This document shows positions 39,513-47,521 of a stretch of 64,000 bases of DNA, piece by piece (the first letter of the stretch is position 1; every line of letters begins with the position of its first letter). Under the pieces are notes generated by a model, which saw nothing but the letters and a program-made list of their open reading frames with translations, searched no databases and was not told the DNA's origin. The translations under genes and the position numbers were made by a program. The stretch is from CAZQBY01 sp964540655. GTDB taxonomy: Archaea; Altiarchaeota; Altiarchaeia; JAFGQM01. Location: positions 7,582-71,581 of the forward strand of contig CAZINR010000002.1 of NCBI GenBank assembly GCA_964540655.1, given 5' to 3'.

Positions 39513-39959
39513 CTATTCCGGCGGCCCTTCCCATCCCGGGAGCCGTTGGCCTGTCGGGATCACGACATCCGCGCCCTTCTCATGCTGCGCATATATGTAA
39601 AAGTTCCCGCCATCGTCCACAAATCCGTGCTTCCTCAGGGAGCAGTCCACACCCCTTACATTCTTTCCGTCCGGCGTCTTCTTGGTCTCCCACTTCCCGC
39701 TGCGCACGGCCCTGTCAAGCCTCCTCTGCGCGAAGACATAACCGTCCCCGCATCTCCTGAACTCGCAGAACGAGGCGCTGCCGGGATTTTCTCCCCTGTC
39801 CGCGATGTTTATCCACGGGCCCTCCCCCCACCCGTCCCCGCCGTGCCTCATGTTGCAGCCGTCTGGCATGTAACCGGACTCTGCGCATTCCCGGCACGTA
39901 GTCCTCATGTCTTGCGGCCTCGTCAGCCTGCGCTGGTTTTTCTTGGGCCTAGTGGGCAT
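39513..39959 (-). CDS. Cys-containing hypothetical protein
   Basis: 148 aa from ATG 39959 (longer frames extend into the gene on the plus strand). CRECAESGYMPDGC near the N-terminus and FCEFRRCGDGYVF give paired cysteines; the C-terminal part (FYIYAQHEKGADVVI) is strand-like. A divergent promoter region with AAAGAATAAAAG lies between this gene and 40023. No family recognised. Confidence 0.58.
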   Translation of the reverse strand: MPTRPKKNQRRLTRPQDMRTTCRECAESGYMPDGCNMRHGGDGWGEGPWINIADRGENPGSASFCEFRRCGDGYVFAQRRLDRAVRSGKWETKKTPDGKNVRGVDCSLRKHGFVDDGGNFYIYAQHEKGADVVIPTGQRLPGWEGPPE

Positions 39960-40022
39960 CCACCTTTTTTGCGGAGAAAGAATAAAAGCCCTCTTTTTTA
40001 TCCCCCGACCCAAAATACTGGC

Positions 40023-40742
40023 ATGAACAAAAAGCGCTTCCTGCTGCCGCTCGTAATGCTGCTTATAGCGCTTCTTCTGCTGTTCCGCCTGCTTCGCACC
40101 ACGTTCCTGACCCGCTTCCTCACAGTGGCCGCGGTCTTCGGCCCGGGCATGGCGGTCTCCTACGGCTTGACCTATCCCGGCTTCCAGCCACTGGCTTATC
40201 TCGCACTCCTCCTGTTCTTCGAAGTCATTTCCGTGCTGCTGGTTTACGTCGCCCTGAACCTCCTGCCGATCGAGCAGCGCTTTGAGAACAAGATACTCGA
40301 CAAGGTGGCCCTCCACGTCCACAAGACCCGCCGCGACATGATGGGCAGGATGGACTCCCTGTCCGTGAGGTTCCGCAGGAACTTCGGAGACTTGGGCTTC
40401 TACATGGCCCTCGCCCTGATAAGCTTTGCCTACGGTGTCTACGTGGCCGGGGCCATAGCCTACTTCCTCAGGATACGCCTCAGGCGGGCCATGGTCGCCA
40501 TAGGGATGGGCGCGCTCGTATCCATAGTCTTCTGGTGGTTCCTGGCCATAGGGGCGATACCCTTCGTCACCCCTCTGTTGGTCATCGGTGTGACCACCGG
40601 CGCATCCATAGTCTTCTTCGCCTATGGGTGGGTCCGTGAGAACAGGATAATCGAGAGGATAAGCGGGGAGCTGATGGACAAAGGAGGAAAGCTCGCCAGG
40701 GGCGTGATGGACAACATTGACAAGGTGGATCCGAGGATTTGA
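40023..40742 (+). CDS. Polytopic membrane protein, small multidrug export-like
   Basis: 239 aa from ATG 40023. Three to four N-terminal hydrophobic stretches (FLLPLVMLLIALLLLFRLL; LAYLALLLFFEVISVLLVY), a charged loop, then GFYMALALISFAYGVYVAGAIAYFLRI and AIGMGALVSIVFWWFLAIGAIPFVTP, resembling the putative small multi-drug export family by arrangement only. A basic helix ends the protein. A longer frame starting at 39486 would run over the antisense gene and is rejected. Followed by an ABC exporter after 43 bp. Confidence 0.72.
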   Translation: MNKKRFLLPLVMLLIALLLLFRLLRTTFLTRFLTVAAVFGPGMAVSYGLTYPGFQPLAYLALLLFFEVISVLLVYVALNLLPIEQRFENKILDKVALHVHKTRRDMMGRMDSLSVRFRRNFGDLGFYMALALISFAYGVYVAGAIAYFLRIRLRRAMVAIGMGALVSIVFWWFLAIGAIPFVTPLLVIGVTTGASIVFFAYGWVRENRIIERISGELMDKGGKLARGVMDNIDKVDPRI

Positions 40743-40785
40743 GCCTTGCCCCTCTTTTTATTCCGAGCGACGCAAATAGCAGGAG

Positions 40786-41796
40786 ATGGGCGGCGTGAAA
40801 AAGACCTTAGATGCGATTGAAATAGACGGGCTGACCAAGGCTTACAACGGATCCAAGGCTGTCGATTCGGTCGGACTGTCAGTGGAGCCGGGTACGGTCT
40901 TCGGCCTCTTGGGCCCCAACGGCGCCGGCAAGACCACCCTCATCTCCATGCTCGTGACAATGCGGAGGCCTACTTCCGGGACAGCGCGGGTCAACGGCTT
41001 CGACATCTCGAAGCAGGCCGACTCGGTCAGGAAGAGCATAGGCATAGTATTCCAGGACCCTAGCCTAGACGACGAGCTGACCGCTTTGGAGAACCTTGAG
41101 ATACACGCCGCCATGTACGGCGTTCCCAAGGACGTCAGGCAGAAGAGAATCGCTGAGCTGATGCGCATAGTCGGGCTGGAGGACAAACTGGGCGTAATCG
41201 TGAAGAAGTTCTCCGGCGGCATGAAGAGGCGCTTGGAGATAGCGCGAGGGCTGCTGCATCACCCCAAGGTTCTCTTCCTCGACGAGCCGACCATAGGGCT
41301 GGACCCCCAGACGCGCGCAGGCATATGGGAGCACATCGAGCAACTGAACAAATCCGAGAGCATCACCATCATCCTCACGACGCACTACATGGACGAGGCC
41401 GACAGCGTGTGCGACAAGATAGCGATAATAGACCACGGCAAGATAATCGCAGTCGGCTCGCCTGCGAGCCTAAAGAACAAGCTGGGCGGCGACGTCATAT
41501 CAGTGAAGTGCAGCGACGGAGATTCCTGCATATCCAGACTTTCGGGTCTCGGGTGGGTCAAGTCGGTGGTGAAGCACGACGGGCACATAAACGTGCGCGT
41601 GGAGAAGGGGGAGGAGAAGATACCCGTGCTGCTGCAGCTGATGGAGAAGGCGGGCATTGCCGTGGAATCAGTGAGCCTCAGAAAACCCTCACTGGACGAC
41701 GTCTTTTTGCACTACACGGGCCGCACCATACGGGAGGGCGAGGCCGACCCGAGGGCGGAGATGCGCCTCAGGCGCAAGGCATGGGGAAGACGATGA
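40786..41796 (+). CDS. ABC transporter ATP-binding protein (DrrA/ABC-2 type)
   Basis: 336 aa. Walker A GPNGAGKTTLIS, Q-loop FQDPSLDDELTA, signature FSGGMKRRLEIARGL, Walker B VLFLDEPTIGLDPQT and H-loop TTHYMDEAD; the C-terminal about 90 residues form the DrrA-type regulatory extension. It partners the permease at 41793 (ATGA overlap). ABC-2 exporters of this type move drugs, lipids or polysaccharide out of the cell; the substrate is unknown. Confidence 0.94.
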   Translation: MGGVKKTLDAIEIDGLTKAYNGSKAVDSVGLSVEPGTVFGLLGPNGAGKTTLISMLVTMRRPTSGTARVNGFDISKQADSVRKSIGIVFQDPSLDDELTALENLEIHAAMYGVPKDVRQKRIAELMRIVGLEDKLGVIVKKFSGGMKRRLEIARGLLHHPKVLFLDEPTIGLDPQTRAGIWEHIEQLNKSESITIILTTHYMDEADSVCDKIAIIDHGKIIAVGSPASLKNKLGGDVISVKCSDGDSCISRLSGLGWVKSVVKHDGHINVRVEKGEEKIPVLLQLMEKAGIAVESVSLRKPSLDDVFLHYTGRTIREGEADPRAEMRLRRKAWGRR

Positions 41797-42548
41797 ACAG
41801 GGAGATTGAAGGGATATACGCGCTTTGGAAGAGGGAGCTTGTCAGGTTCTTCAGGTCTAAATCCAGGCTCATAGGCAGCCTGGGGATGCCGTTCTTCTTC
41901 CTCGCCATCCTGGGAAGCGGCCTTAACAGCGCCATTGCGGTCCCGGCAGAGGGCGGCTACCTCCAGTTCATAACCCCCGGCATCATAGGGATGGTTTTGA
42001 TGTTCGCATCGATGTTCTCCGGGATAATAGTCATCATGGACCGGCAGTTCGGTTTCTTGAAGGAGACTCTTGTGGCGCCCATAAGCAGGCTCTCGGTGGT
42101 GCTGGGCAAGGCGCTCGGCGGCGCCACCACCGCCGTGGTCCAGGGGATTCTGATAATGGCCATGGCGATGCTGCTTGGAGCGCAGATTATGCTCGCCAAT
42201 TTAATCCTCCTGCTTGTCTTCATGTTCCTGATTTCCCTGATGTTCGTCTCCCTGGGCATAGCCATCGCCTCGACCATGACGGACATGCACGGCTTCCAGC
42301 TTATAATGAACTTCTTGATAATGCCGCTCTTCTTCCTCAGCGGCGCGCTGTTCCCGCTTTCGTCGGCGCCGGAGATCCTCCGAACAGCCTCGCTCCTTGA
42401 CCCGCTGACATATGGGGTCAATGGCCTACGTCATCTTCTACTCGGCATCTCCGAGATAGACTTCAGCATCTCTCTTCTGGTAATAACGGGATTCACTGCC
42501 GCGTTCATCCTGCTCGCCATCAGGCAGTTCAACCGCATAGAGGAGTAA
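41793..42548 (+). CDS. ABC-2 type transporter permease
   Basis: 251 aa from ATG 41793. Six membrane helices, with the ABC-2 consensus region GSGLNSAIAVPAEGGYLQFI and PGIIGMVLMFASMFSGI, and PLFFLSGALFPLSSAP near the C-terminus. Overlaps the ATPase stop by 4 bp; both form one exporter. Confidence 0.93.
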   Translation: MNREIEGIYALWKRELVRFFRSKSRLIGSLGMPFFFLAILGSGLNSAIAVPAEGGYLQFITPGIIGMVLMFASMFSGIIVIMDRQFGFLKETLVAPISRLSVVLGKALGGATTAVVQGILIMAMAMLLGAQIMLANLILLLVFMFLISLMFVSLGIAIASTMTDMHGFQLIMNFLIMPLFFLSGALFPLSSAPEILRTASLLDPLTYGVNGLRHLLLGISEIDFSISLLVITGFTAAFILLAIRQFNRIEE

Positions 42549-42581
42549 GGTTTTTATTGCTCTGGACATAACCAAATTGGA

Positions 42582-43331
42582 ATGAGACTCGGGGACAAGG
42601 TGGCTATAGTGACCGGCTCCAGCAAGGGCATAGGCAGGGCGATAGCATTGGAGTTCGGCAAGGAGGGGGCAAAGGTCGTCACCAACGACCGCAAGCTCAA
42701 GGGCTCCGAGAAGACGGCCGACGAGATAGTCGCCAACGGCGGCGTGGCGATTGCGGTAAGGGCGGACGTGTCGAAGAAAAAGGACGTGGACCGCATGATT
42801 AAGCAGGTCGTCAAGCGCTTCGGGCGCATAGACGTGCTGGTCAACAACGCGGGCATAGTCCGCTTCGACCCGATAACCAAGGTCAGCGAGAAGGAGTGGG
42901 ACAAGGTCCTGGATGTCAACCTCAAGGGAACCTTCCTCTGCAGCCAGGCGGTCGCGAAGACCATGCTCAAGCAGAAGAGTGGAGTCATAATCAACATAGC
43001 ATCCATAGCCGGCATGGTGGGCTTCCCCCAGCTGGCTCCCTATTGCGCCTCCAAGGGCGGCATAATCGAGCTTACCCGCGAACTGGCCATCGAGCTGGCT
43101 CCCAATAAGATAAGGGTCAACTGCATAGGCCCCGGTGCGATAGACACCGACATGACCAAATCCATAAAGGAGGATAAGAAATCCATGAAATCTTATCTGG
43201 CCAAGATACCCCTGGCCCGCCTCGGAAAGCCGGAGGAGATTGCAAAGGCTGCGCTCTTCCTGGCTTCCGACGACTCCAGCTACATGACCGGCCAGGCGAT
43301 TTTCGTGGACGGCGGCTGGCTGGCCCGCTGA
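42582..43331 (+). CDS. SDR family oxidoreductase (FabG-like)
   Basis: 249 aa. VAIVTGSSKGIGRAIALEFG is the NAD(P) motif, LVNNAGIVRF the NNAG motif, SGVIINIASIAGMVGFPQLA with PYCASKGG the catalytic Ser-Tyr-Lys, and ATFL-like AALFLASDDSSYMTGQ plus VDGGW at the end. Classic 3-oxoacyl-ACP reductase-like SDR; in archaea without fatty-acid synthesis these usually reduce other ketones. Monocistronic. Confidence 0.92.
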   Translation: MRLGDKVAIVTGSSKGIGRAIALEFGKEGAKVVTNDRKLKGSEKTADEIVANGGVAIAVRADVSKKKDVDRMIKQVVKRFGRIDVLVNNAGIVRFDPITKVSEKEWDKVLDVNLKGTFLCSQAVAKTMLKQKSGVIINIASIAGMVGFPQLAPYCASKGGIIELTRELAIELAPNKIRVNCIGPGAIDTDMTKSIKEDKKSMKSYLAKIPLARLGKPEEIAKAALFLASDDSSYMTGQAIFVDGGWLAR

Positions 43332-43365
43332 TTTTTTAGTCCGTCCCGTATAACATCATAACCCG

Positions 43366-44271
43366 ATGAGCGATTTGGTAATAACAGTATTGGAGGGAGC
43401 AGTCTTTGCCATCACGCCGTTTGTGTCAGCCTTGATAGTGGCCTTTCTGTTCAAGGTCTTCGCCAGAGAGGAGTTCCCGTCATGGATGGGGATACTCATC
43501 GGAATGGCCTTCGTGGGATTCGATGCCGGGGTACTGGGCCTGGCTGAGGCGGCCTCACTCCTGACTGGTTTCAAAATAATATTCGCCATGGTTCTGGCTG
43601 CCTGGGGGGTGAGGTTCGGCAATAAAATGGCGGAGAGGTTCTCCAAGCATCAATTCAAGCAGGATGGCTACCGCCTGCTGAAGAGGAGTCTCTACAAGGT
43701 CAAGGGGCAGAACTTCATCGAGATAACCATGCCGCCCTACTCCGACATAGAGAACATATACGGCAAGAAGCCGGTCAGCCATGATCTGAAGAAGGAGATA
43801 GGCGGGAAGAAGTTCGTTCTCCCGGCCGACCTCCCGGTGGAGATTCTAGAGGCGCGCATAAAGCGGCGCCTGCTCAACGACTGGAGGGTCGGCGACGCTA
43901 TAATAAAGATGGACGAGAGCGGCCATGTGGTCAAGCTGGCGGTCTCTGCCAAGAAGACCCGCATAAGCAGCATAATCCCCAAGGACAAGGTCCTCCTCTC
44001 GTTCAAGCCGGAGAGCATACCGTTCGAGCTGGGCTACGGCGATATGATAGACATAGTGGCGGAGGGGCTGACGGTCAAGAAGGTCGAGGTACTCAACGTT
44101 TCCGAGGGGGTCGTATCCGTTATACTGGACCCGGAAGACGCCGGCAAAATAGCCAAGAAGGTCAGCGGAGGGGTGCGCCCCTCGGTGGTAGTCTTCCCAC
44201 ACGTCAAGGAATCTGAAAAACCCATAAAGGAGAAGGACATCGAGAACCTGAAGGAAGCTCCCGATTCCTGA
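43366..44271 (+). CDS. Membrane protein with cytoplasmic RCK-C/TrkA-C-like repeats
   Basis: 301 aa. Three membrane helices (ITPFVSALIVAFLFKVFA; GMAFVGFDAGVLGLAEAAS; IIFAMVLAAWGVRFGN), then a soluble domain with two beta-rich repeats, the second with SFKPESIPFELGYGDMIDIVAEG, similar in pattern to TrkA-C domains that bind ligands in ion channels or transporters. Not a full channel. Function unknown; assignment of the soluble part is tentative. Confidence 0.62.
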   Translation: MSDLVITVLEGAVFAITPFVSALIVAFLFKVFAREEFPSWMGILIGMAFVGFDAGVLGLAEAASLLTGFKIIFAMVLAAWGVRFGNKMAERFSKHQFKQDGYRLLKRSLYKVKGQNFIEITMPPYSDIENIYGKKPVSHDLKKEIGGKKFVLPADLPVEILEARIKRRLLNDWRVGDAIIKMDESGHVVKLAVSAKKTRISSIIPKDKVLLSFKPESIPFELGYGDMIDIVAEGLTVKKVEVLNVSEGVVSVILDPEDAGKIAKKVSGGVRPSVVVFPHVKESEKPIKEKDIENLKEAPDS

Positions 44272-44279
44272 CAGGCGAG

Positions 44280-44297
44280 CATTTATCTAACTTAGAT
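44280..44297 (+). promoter_or_regulatory. TATA region with palindrome ahead of 44312
   Basis: CATTTATCT followed by the perfect 6-bp inverted repeat ATCTAA-C-TTAGAT (44285-44297) ends 14 nt before the ATG at 44312. It overlaps the presumed promoter and is a candidate operator. Confidence 0.4.
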
Positions 44298-44311
44298 GCT
44301 AAACTAGTCCC

Positions 44312-44704
44312 ATGGACAAGAAATACGCAATCGAATTCGCAAACGAAAACCCCGCCTGCTATCTCGCGACCGCCGACGGCAGCCAGCCGAGAGTGCGCGC
44401 GTTCATGCTCTGGTTCGCCGACGAGACGGGCTTCTACTTCGACACGGCCGACTACAAGGACGTGTGTAAGCAACTGAAGAAGAACCCGAATGCCGAAGTC
44501 TGCTTCTACTCACCATCTGAGCACCGCATGATGCGCGTCTCCGGCAGCGTGGAGTTCGTGGAGGATGTCGATTTGAGGAGGAAGCTGTTCGAGGGAAAGG
44601 AGGACAACCCCAAGACAGTCATATTCAGGATGGGCTCCGGCAGGGTCCTCTTCTGGTGGAGGGATGAAGCCGGAAAGTCACAAAAAGAGGAAACCCCCTT
44701 TTAG
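44312..44704 (+). CDS. Pyridoxamine 5'-phosphate oxidase-fold flavoprotein
   Basis: 130 aa. ENPACYLATADGSQPRVRAF and TGFYFDTADYKDVCKQLKKN are typical of the FMN-binding split barrel; NPNAEVCFYSP and MMRVSGSVEFVED continue it. Such small proteins reduce or bind flavin or heme; the exact substrate is unknown. Monocistronic with a palindrome in the promoter. Confidence 0.85.
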   Translation: MDKKYAIEFANENPACYLATADGSQPRVRAFMLWFADETGFYFDTADYKDVCKQLKKNPNAEVCFYSPSEHRMMRVSGSVEFVEDVDLRRKLFEGKEDNPKTVIFRMGSGRVLFWWRDEAGKSQKEETPF

Positions 44705-44750
44705 GATGCCCGACACTTCCGTTTTTTAACGAGTCCCCCTTAATTAGACG

Positions 44751-46310
44751 ATGGCAGCGGAGGAGCTCATAATACCCGGCCTGGCCTGCATGGGCATCGC
44801 TGGTTTCCTGCTCTACCGCCTTTTCAGGGGCCGCGGGCCCGGCGACGAGATGTCCCGCCTCGAGCTGAGGACGAAGCAGCTCAAGGATTTGATAAAGACC
44901 ACCCGCCTCGACTTCTACAAGCGGAGGATAGAGGGCGACAAGGCCGACAAGCTGATAAGAGAGTATGAAGAGGAGCTCTCCCTCGCCAGCAAGCAGATAG
45001 AGGGCATGCGCAAGAAATACGGCGGCTCTAAAGCCTCTGGGGGATTGTCCAGCCCGAAGGGCATAGCCACTCTGGCGGCGGCCGTGGCGCTCTTCGTTTT
45101 GGGGCTGTTCTTGCTACTCGGCGCGCTCAGAGAGCCTCCGGATGCGATGGGCCCGGAGCTCTACGACGAGTTCTCTGGCGGCGGCCCCGAGGATTGCTCT
45201 TCTATTACGGACCTAGATAATCGTGACCGGTGCTATGAAGACAAGGTGGAGAGCATGGCCGATGAGAATCCTCAAAAAGCAGCCCAATACTGCGACAGGG
45301 TCTCTGATTCGGAGATGAGGGACGAATGTTATCGCAAGGTTAGTTCTGAAGCCGTAGACCGGAACCTATCTCTGGCCCTGGATCTTTGCGGCAAGATCGG
45401 GGGCGAGGCCGATTCAAAGGAATGCTATTGGAATCTGCTTCAGGAGTATGAAGATTTCATAGTGAAGCATCCTGACAAGGCCTTGGGACTCTGCGATTTG
45501 GTTTCCGAGAGCGACTCTGACGACTGCTTTTATACAGTCGCGAATCGTCTAAAAGAGCAGGACGTCCAGAAGGCAATCAGAGCTTGCCTGGGGATAGGCA
45601 ACAAGAATCGCAGGGATGACTGTCTTTTCAACAACGCAGTGCGGGCTATGGACAACGAGTCCGCGATATTGCAGATATGCAAGGAGTACATGGGAGAGAA
45701 TCGCAGGGAAGATTGCCTCAAGATTGCCTGTTCCCAGGATTTCATACTGGGGAATCCTGAAATTGCAAGAGAGGACTGCTGCGGCTCTATGGATAGCGGC
45801 ATGGCCGGAGACTGCTATATCCGGATAGCCATGCTTATGGCGCAATCCGACCTTGATTTCGCTTTGGAGACCTGCGGGATGATGGAAAGCACTCCCTTCG
45901 GCAGGCCACCAGACGACTGTTATAGGTCGGTGATGGAGTCTGCGGAGAGCACATCCGAGAAAATCCAGGTCTGCCGCCACGTCTCCGGGGCCTGGAGCGA
46001 GGAGAAATGCCTGCAGGACCTGATGTGGTCCGCCGAGACCTGCCGGGAGATTATCGAGGTGTGTGAGAACCTGGATGATGAATTTTGCGAGATGAAGGGC
46101 ATAATAGACAACAACTACGGGGGGATGGTCAAAGACTGCCCTCAAACCGCAATCGATGTCTGCCTGGATATCGGCAATGAGCAGCAGTCCGACAACTGCC
46201 TCCGGAGGGTGGCCGAGATACTCGCCTCCGACAACCCGTCCATGGCCCGTAAGGCCTGCAACGAGATAGAGGACGAGTGGCAGAGGGACAGCTGCAAGGA
46301 CAAGCTCTAA
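44751..46310 (+). CDS. Membrane-anchored Cys-rich helical-repeat protein
   Basis: 519 aa. A first membrane helix (IIPGLACMGIAGFLLYRLF), a coiled coil (TTRLDFYKRRIEGDKADKL), a second membrane helix (GIATLAAAVALFVLGLFLLL), then about 380 aa with a repeated unit of 30-40 residues (C at one helix end, then acidic-DxCY/DDC, for example CDRVSDSEMRDECYRKV; CDLVSESDSDDCFYTV; CLGIGNKNRRDDCLFN; CNEIEDEWQRDSCKDKL). The pattern reads as an alpha-solenoid held by disulfides on the outside of the cell. The coiled-coil part is shared with 36397. No enzyme motif. Possibly an adhesion or scaffold protein. Confidence 0.75.
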   Translation: MAAEELIIPGLACMGIAGFLLYRLFRGRGPGDEMSRLELRTKQLKDLIKTTRLDFYKRRIEGDKADKLIREYEEELSLASKQIEGMRKKYGGSKASGGLSSPKGIATLAAAVALFVLGLFLLLGALREPPDAMGPELYDEFSGGGPEDCSSITDLDNRDRCYEDKVESMADENPQKAAQYCDRVSDSEMRDECYRKVSSEAVDRNLSLALDLCGKIGGEADSKECYWNLLQEYEDFIVKHPDKALGLCDLVSESDSDDCFYTVANRLKEQDVQKAIRACLGIGNKNRRDDCLFNNAVRAMDNESAILQICKEYMGENRREDCLKIACSQDFILGNPEIAREDCCGSMDSGMAGDCYIRIAMLMAQSDLDFALETCGMMESTPFGRPPDDCYRSVMESAESTSEKIQVCRHVSGAWSEEKCLQDLMWSAETCREIIEVCENLDDEFCEMKGIIDNNYGGMVKDCPQTAIDVCLDIGNEQQSDNCLRRVAEILASDNPSMARKACNEIEDEWQRDSCKDKL

Positions 46311-46319
46311 ACAAAGTAG

Positions 46320-46567
46320 CGGATCCGCCGGTTCGAGCGAATGCGAGAAGCACGCTTCACGACACGAAGTTCACAAAAGTGAACTTGTGCCCAATTTGGC
46401 TTTGCCAAATTCGGGAGTGAAGCGAAGGGGCCGTCGAGCATACGCTAAGCCTTGGTAAGACGGACCCGCCGGGATGTTGAGAAGAAACCTTCCTTAGCAT
46501 AAGCTTCTCGACATAAGGCGGGACCGGCCGAGGCTGAGCTAAGGCATATGAGGACGGACCCGCCGGG
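46320..46567. mobile_element. tRNA-Arg-anchored, gene-less cassette remnants
   Basis: The tRNA-Arg 3' end (CGGACCCGCCGGGAT, positions 73 to 59) recurs at 46461-46475, and with one mismatch as CGGATCCGCCGG at 46320-46331. The first unit (141 bp) contains only the paired bulged hairpin at 46363-46415; the second (94 bp) has the stem GTTGAGAAG/CTTCTCGAC (46476-46484 with 46504-46512) and AGCTAAGGC before the intact tRNA. No gene remains in either unit. Confidence 0.68.
46363..46415. repeat. Paired bulged hairpin at tRNA-Arg
   Basis: CAC-G-AAGTTCAC/GTGAACTT-GTG (5' unpaired G) and CCC-AATTTGGC/GCCAAATT-C-GGG (3' unpaired C). The bulge positions are those of the Tyr and Gly array hairpins, but nearly every base pair is different. 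Confidence 0.72.
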
Positions 46568-46687
46568 ATTCGAACCCGGGTCACGGGATCTCTTCAACCA
46601 TCTCAGCTCCCCGTTTTGGGGATAAAACACCTTTTTTGAAAGGGGTTTCCGAAGTCCCGTAGTATATCCTGGCTAACCCACGGGCCC
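46555..46687 (-). tRNA. tRNA-Arg (UCG) with intron
   Basis: Minus strand: acceptor GGGCCCG/CGGGUCC (one G-U), discriminator G, anticodon stem CGGGA/UCCCG around CUUCGG (anticodon UCG), T-arm CCGGG-UUCGAAU-CCCGG. About 58 nt are inserted after position 37. An AT-rich stretch with ATAAAAAGC stands upstream. The 3' end is duplicated downstream (see the element at 46320). Confidence 0.88.
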
Positions 46688-46799
46688 GCGCGCGTAGGTG
46701 CTTTTTATTAGAACTTTACTTAAATTAAACCCAAGCAGGCATCCAGCAAGCTGGAGGGACTTTTATTGTTCGTTTTCATATAGATACTCTCACAATAAA

Positions 46800-47132
46800 A
46801 TGGACGACGACAACGACGAATTCGGCGGACCCTCCGGGTTTGAGGGCTTCGGCATGACGACGACAGACTTCGAGATGCCCGATTTCAGCTCAATAGGCCG
46901 CACCATGAAGATGCTCTCCTGGCTGCCGGCAATAATCTCTTTTGTGACCGTTACCTTCCTCCTGTTCGTGGCCCTGGTCGTTTACAACGGCCTGGCCCAG
47001 CCCGACTACAACATCACTTACTGGGGCTTTATGACGATAGTCATAATCTCGATTCTGGCCGGACTGATAACCGGGACTCTGGTCAAGTTCGCGGCTGGCA
47101 GGAAGGCCAAGAGCGCAGGGTTTGGAATGTGA
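46800..47132 (+). CDS. Small two-helix membrane protein, unknown
   Basis: 110 aa from ATG 46800. An acidic N-terminus (DDDNDEFGGPSGFEGFG), two membrane helices (LPAIISFVTVTFLLFVALVV; GFMTIVIISILAGLITGTLV) and a short basic tail (KFAAGRKAKSAG). The promoter TCATATAG lies about 20 nt upstream. Family not recognised. Confidence 0.62.
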   Translation: MDDDNDEFGGPSGFEGFGMTTTDFEMPDFSSIGRTMKMLSWLPAIISFVTVTFLLFVALVVYNGLAQPDYNITYWGFMTIVIISILAGLITGTLVKFAAGRKAKSAGFGM

Positions 47133-47172
47133 ATATTAAGGGCTCTCTAATCTCTTTCCAAGTTCCCCAGGC

Positions 47173-47192
47173 TTTTATATAACGCCGTTATA
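47173..47192 (+). promoter_or_regulatory. TATA box fused with palindromic operator of 47201
   Basis: TTTTATATAACG contains the TATA element; TATAACG-C-CGTTATA (47178-47192) is a perfect 7-bp inverted repeat ending 8 nt before the ATG at 47201. The encoded HTH protein would block the TATA box by binding here, so autorepression is likely. Confidence 0.62.
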
Positions 47193-47200
47193 AACTAAAC

Positions 47201-47521
47201 ATGAAACTCCCCTGCGAGACCGTCGTCTGGTACCTAGTGCCAGTCATAAAGTCCGAGCTGGCCAGAGAGCTGTCCGGCCGGGGCATGACTCAGAAGAAAA
47301 CTGCCGACATAATCGGCGTCACCCAGGCCGCTGTCTCCCAATACCTCTCCAAGAAGCGCGGAGGCTCGGTGAAGCTGACCGGAGATATGAAGAAAGAGAT
47401 AAAGCTCTTCGCCGACAGAGTGGTCAACGACAAGGTCGGCGAGAAGGACCTTCAGAAGCTCATCTGCAAGGAATGCGCGATAGGCCGCAAGTCCGGCATC
47501 CTCGAGGACTTCGTCTGCTAG
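47201..47521 (+). CDS. Helix-turn-helix transcriptional regulator (COG2522-like)
   Basis: 106 aa. A helix-turn-helix at residues about 27-50: RGMTQKKTADIIGVTQAAVSQYL. The C-terminal part (LICKECAIGRKSGILEDFVC) has three cysteines that may bind metal or a FeS cluster, as in the archaeal COG2522 regulators. The stop overlaps the end of the SepCysS gene by 4 bp on the other strand. A perfect palindrome covers its own promoter. The regulon is unknown; a link to cysteine or sulfur metabolism is suggested only by proximity. Confidence 0.85.
   Translation: MKLPCETVVWYLVPVIKSELARELSGRGMTQKKTADIIGVTQAAVSQYLSKKRGGSVKLTGDMKKEIKLFADRVVNDKVGEKDLQKLICKECAIGRKSGILEDFVC

Noticed and set aside
39486..40022. 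Extended N-terminus of the membrane protein at 40023
   Set aside because: The extension is antisense to the Cys-containing gene at 39513 and lacks protein-like composition; the ATG at 40023 follows a promoter-like region.
41325..41792. Longer start of the ABC permease
   Set aside because: The extension lies in the ATPase gene in another frame; the ATGA overlap at 41793 is the normal coupling.
46311..46554. A small protein gene between the Cys-repeat protein and tRNA-Arg
   Set aside because: Frames here translate hairpins and tRNA copies only; no start signal or conserved pattern.
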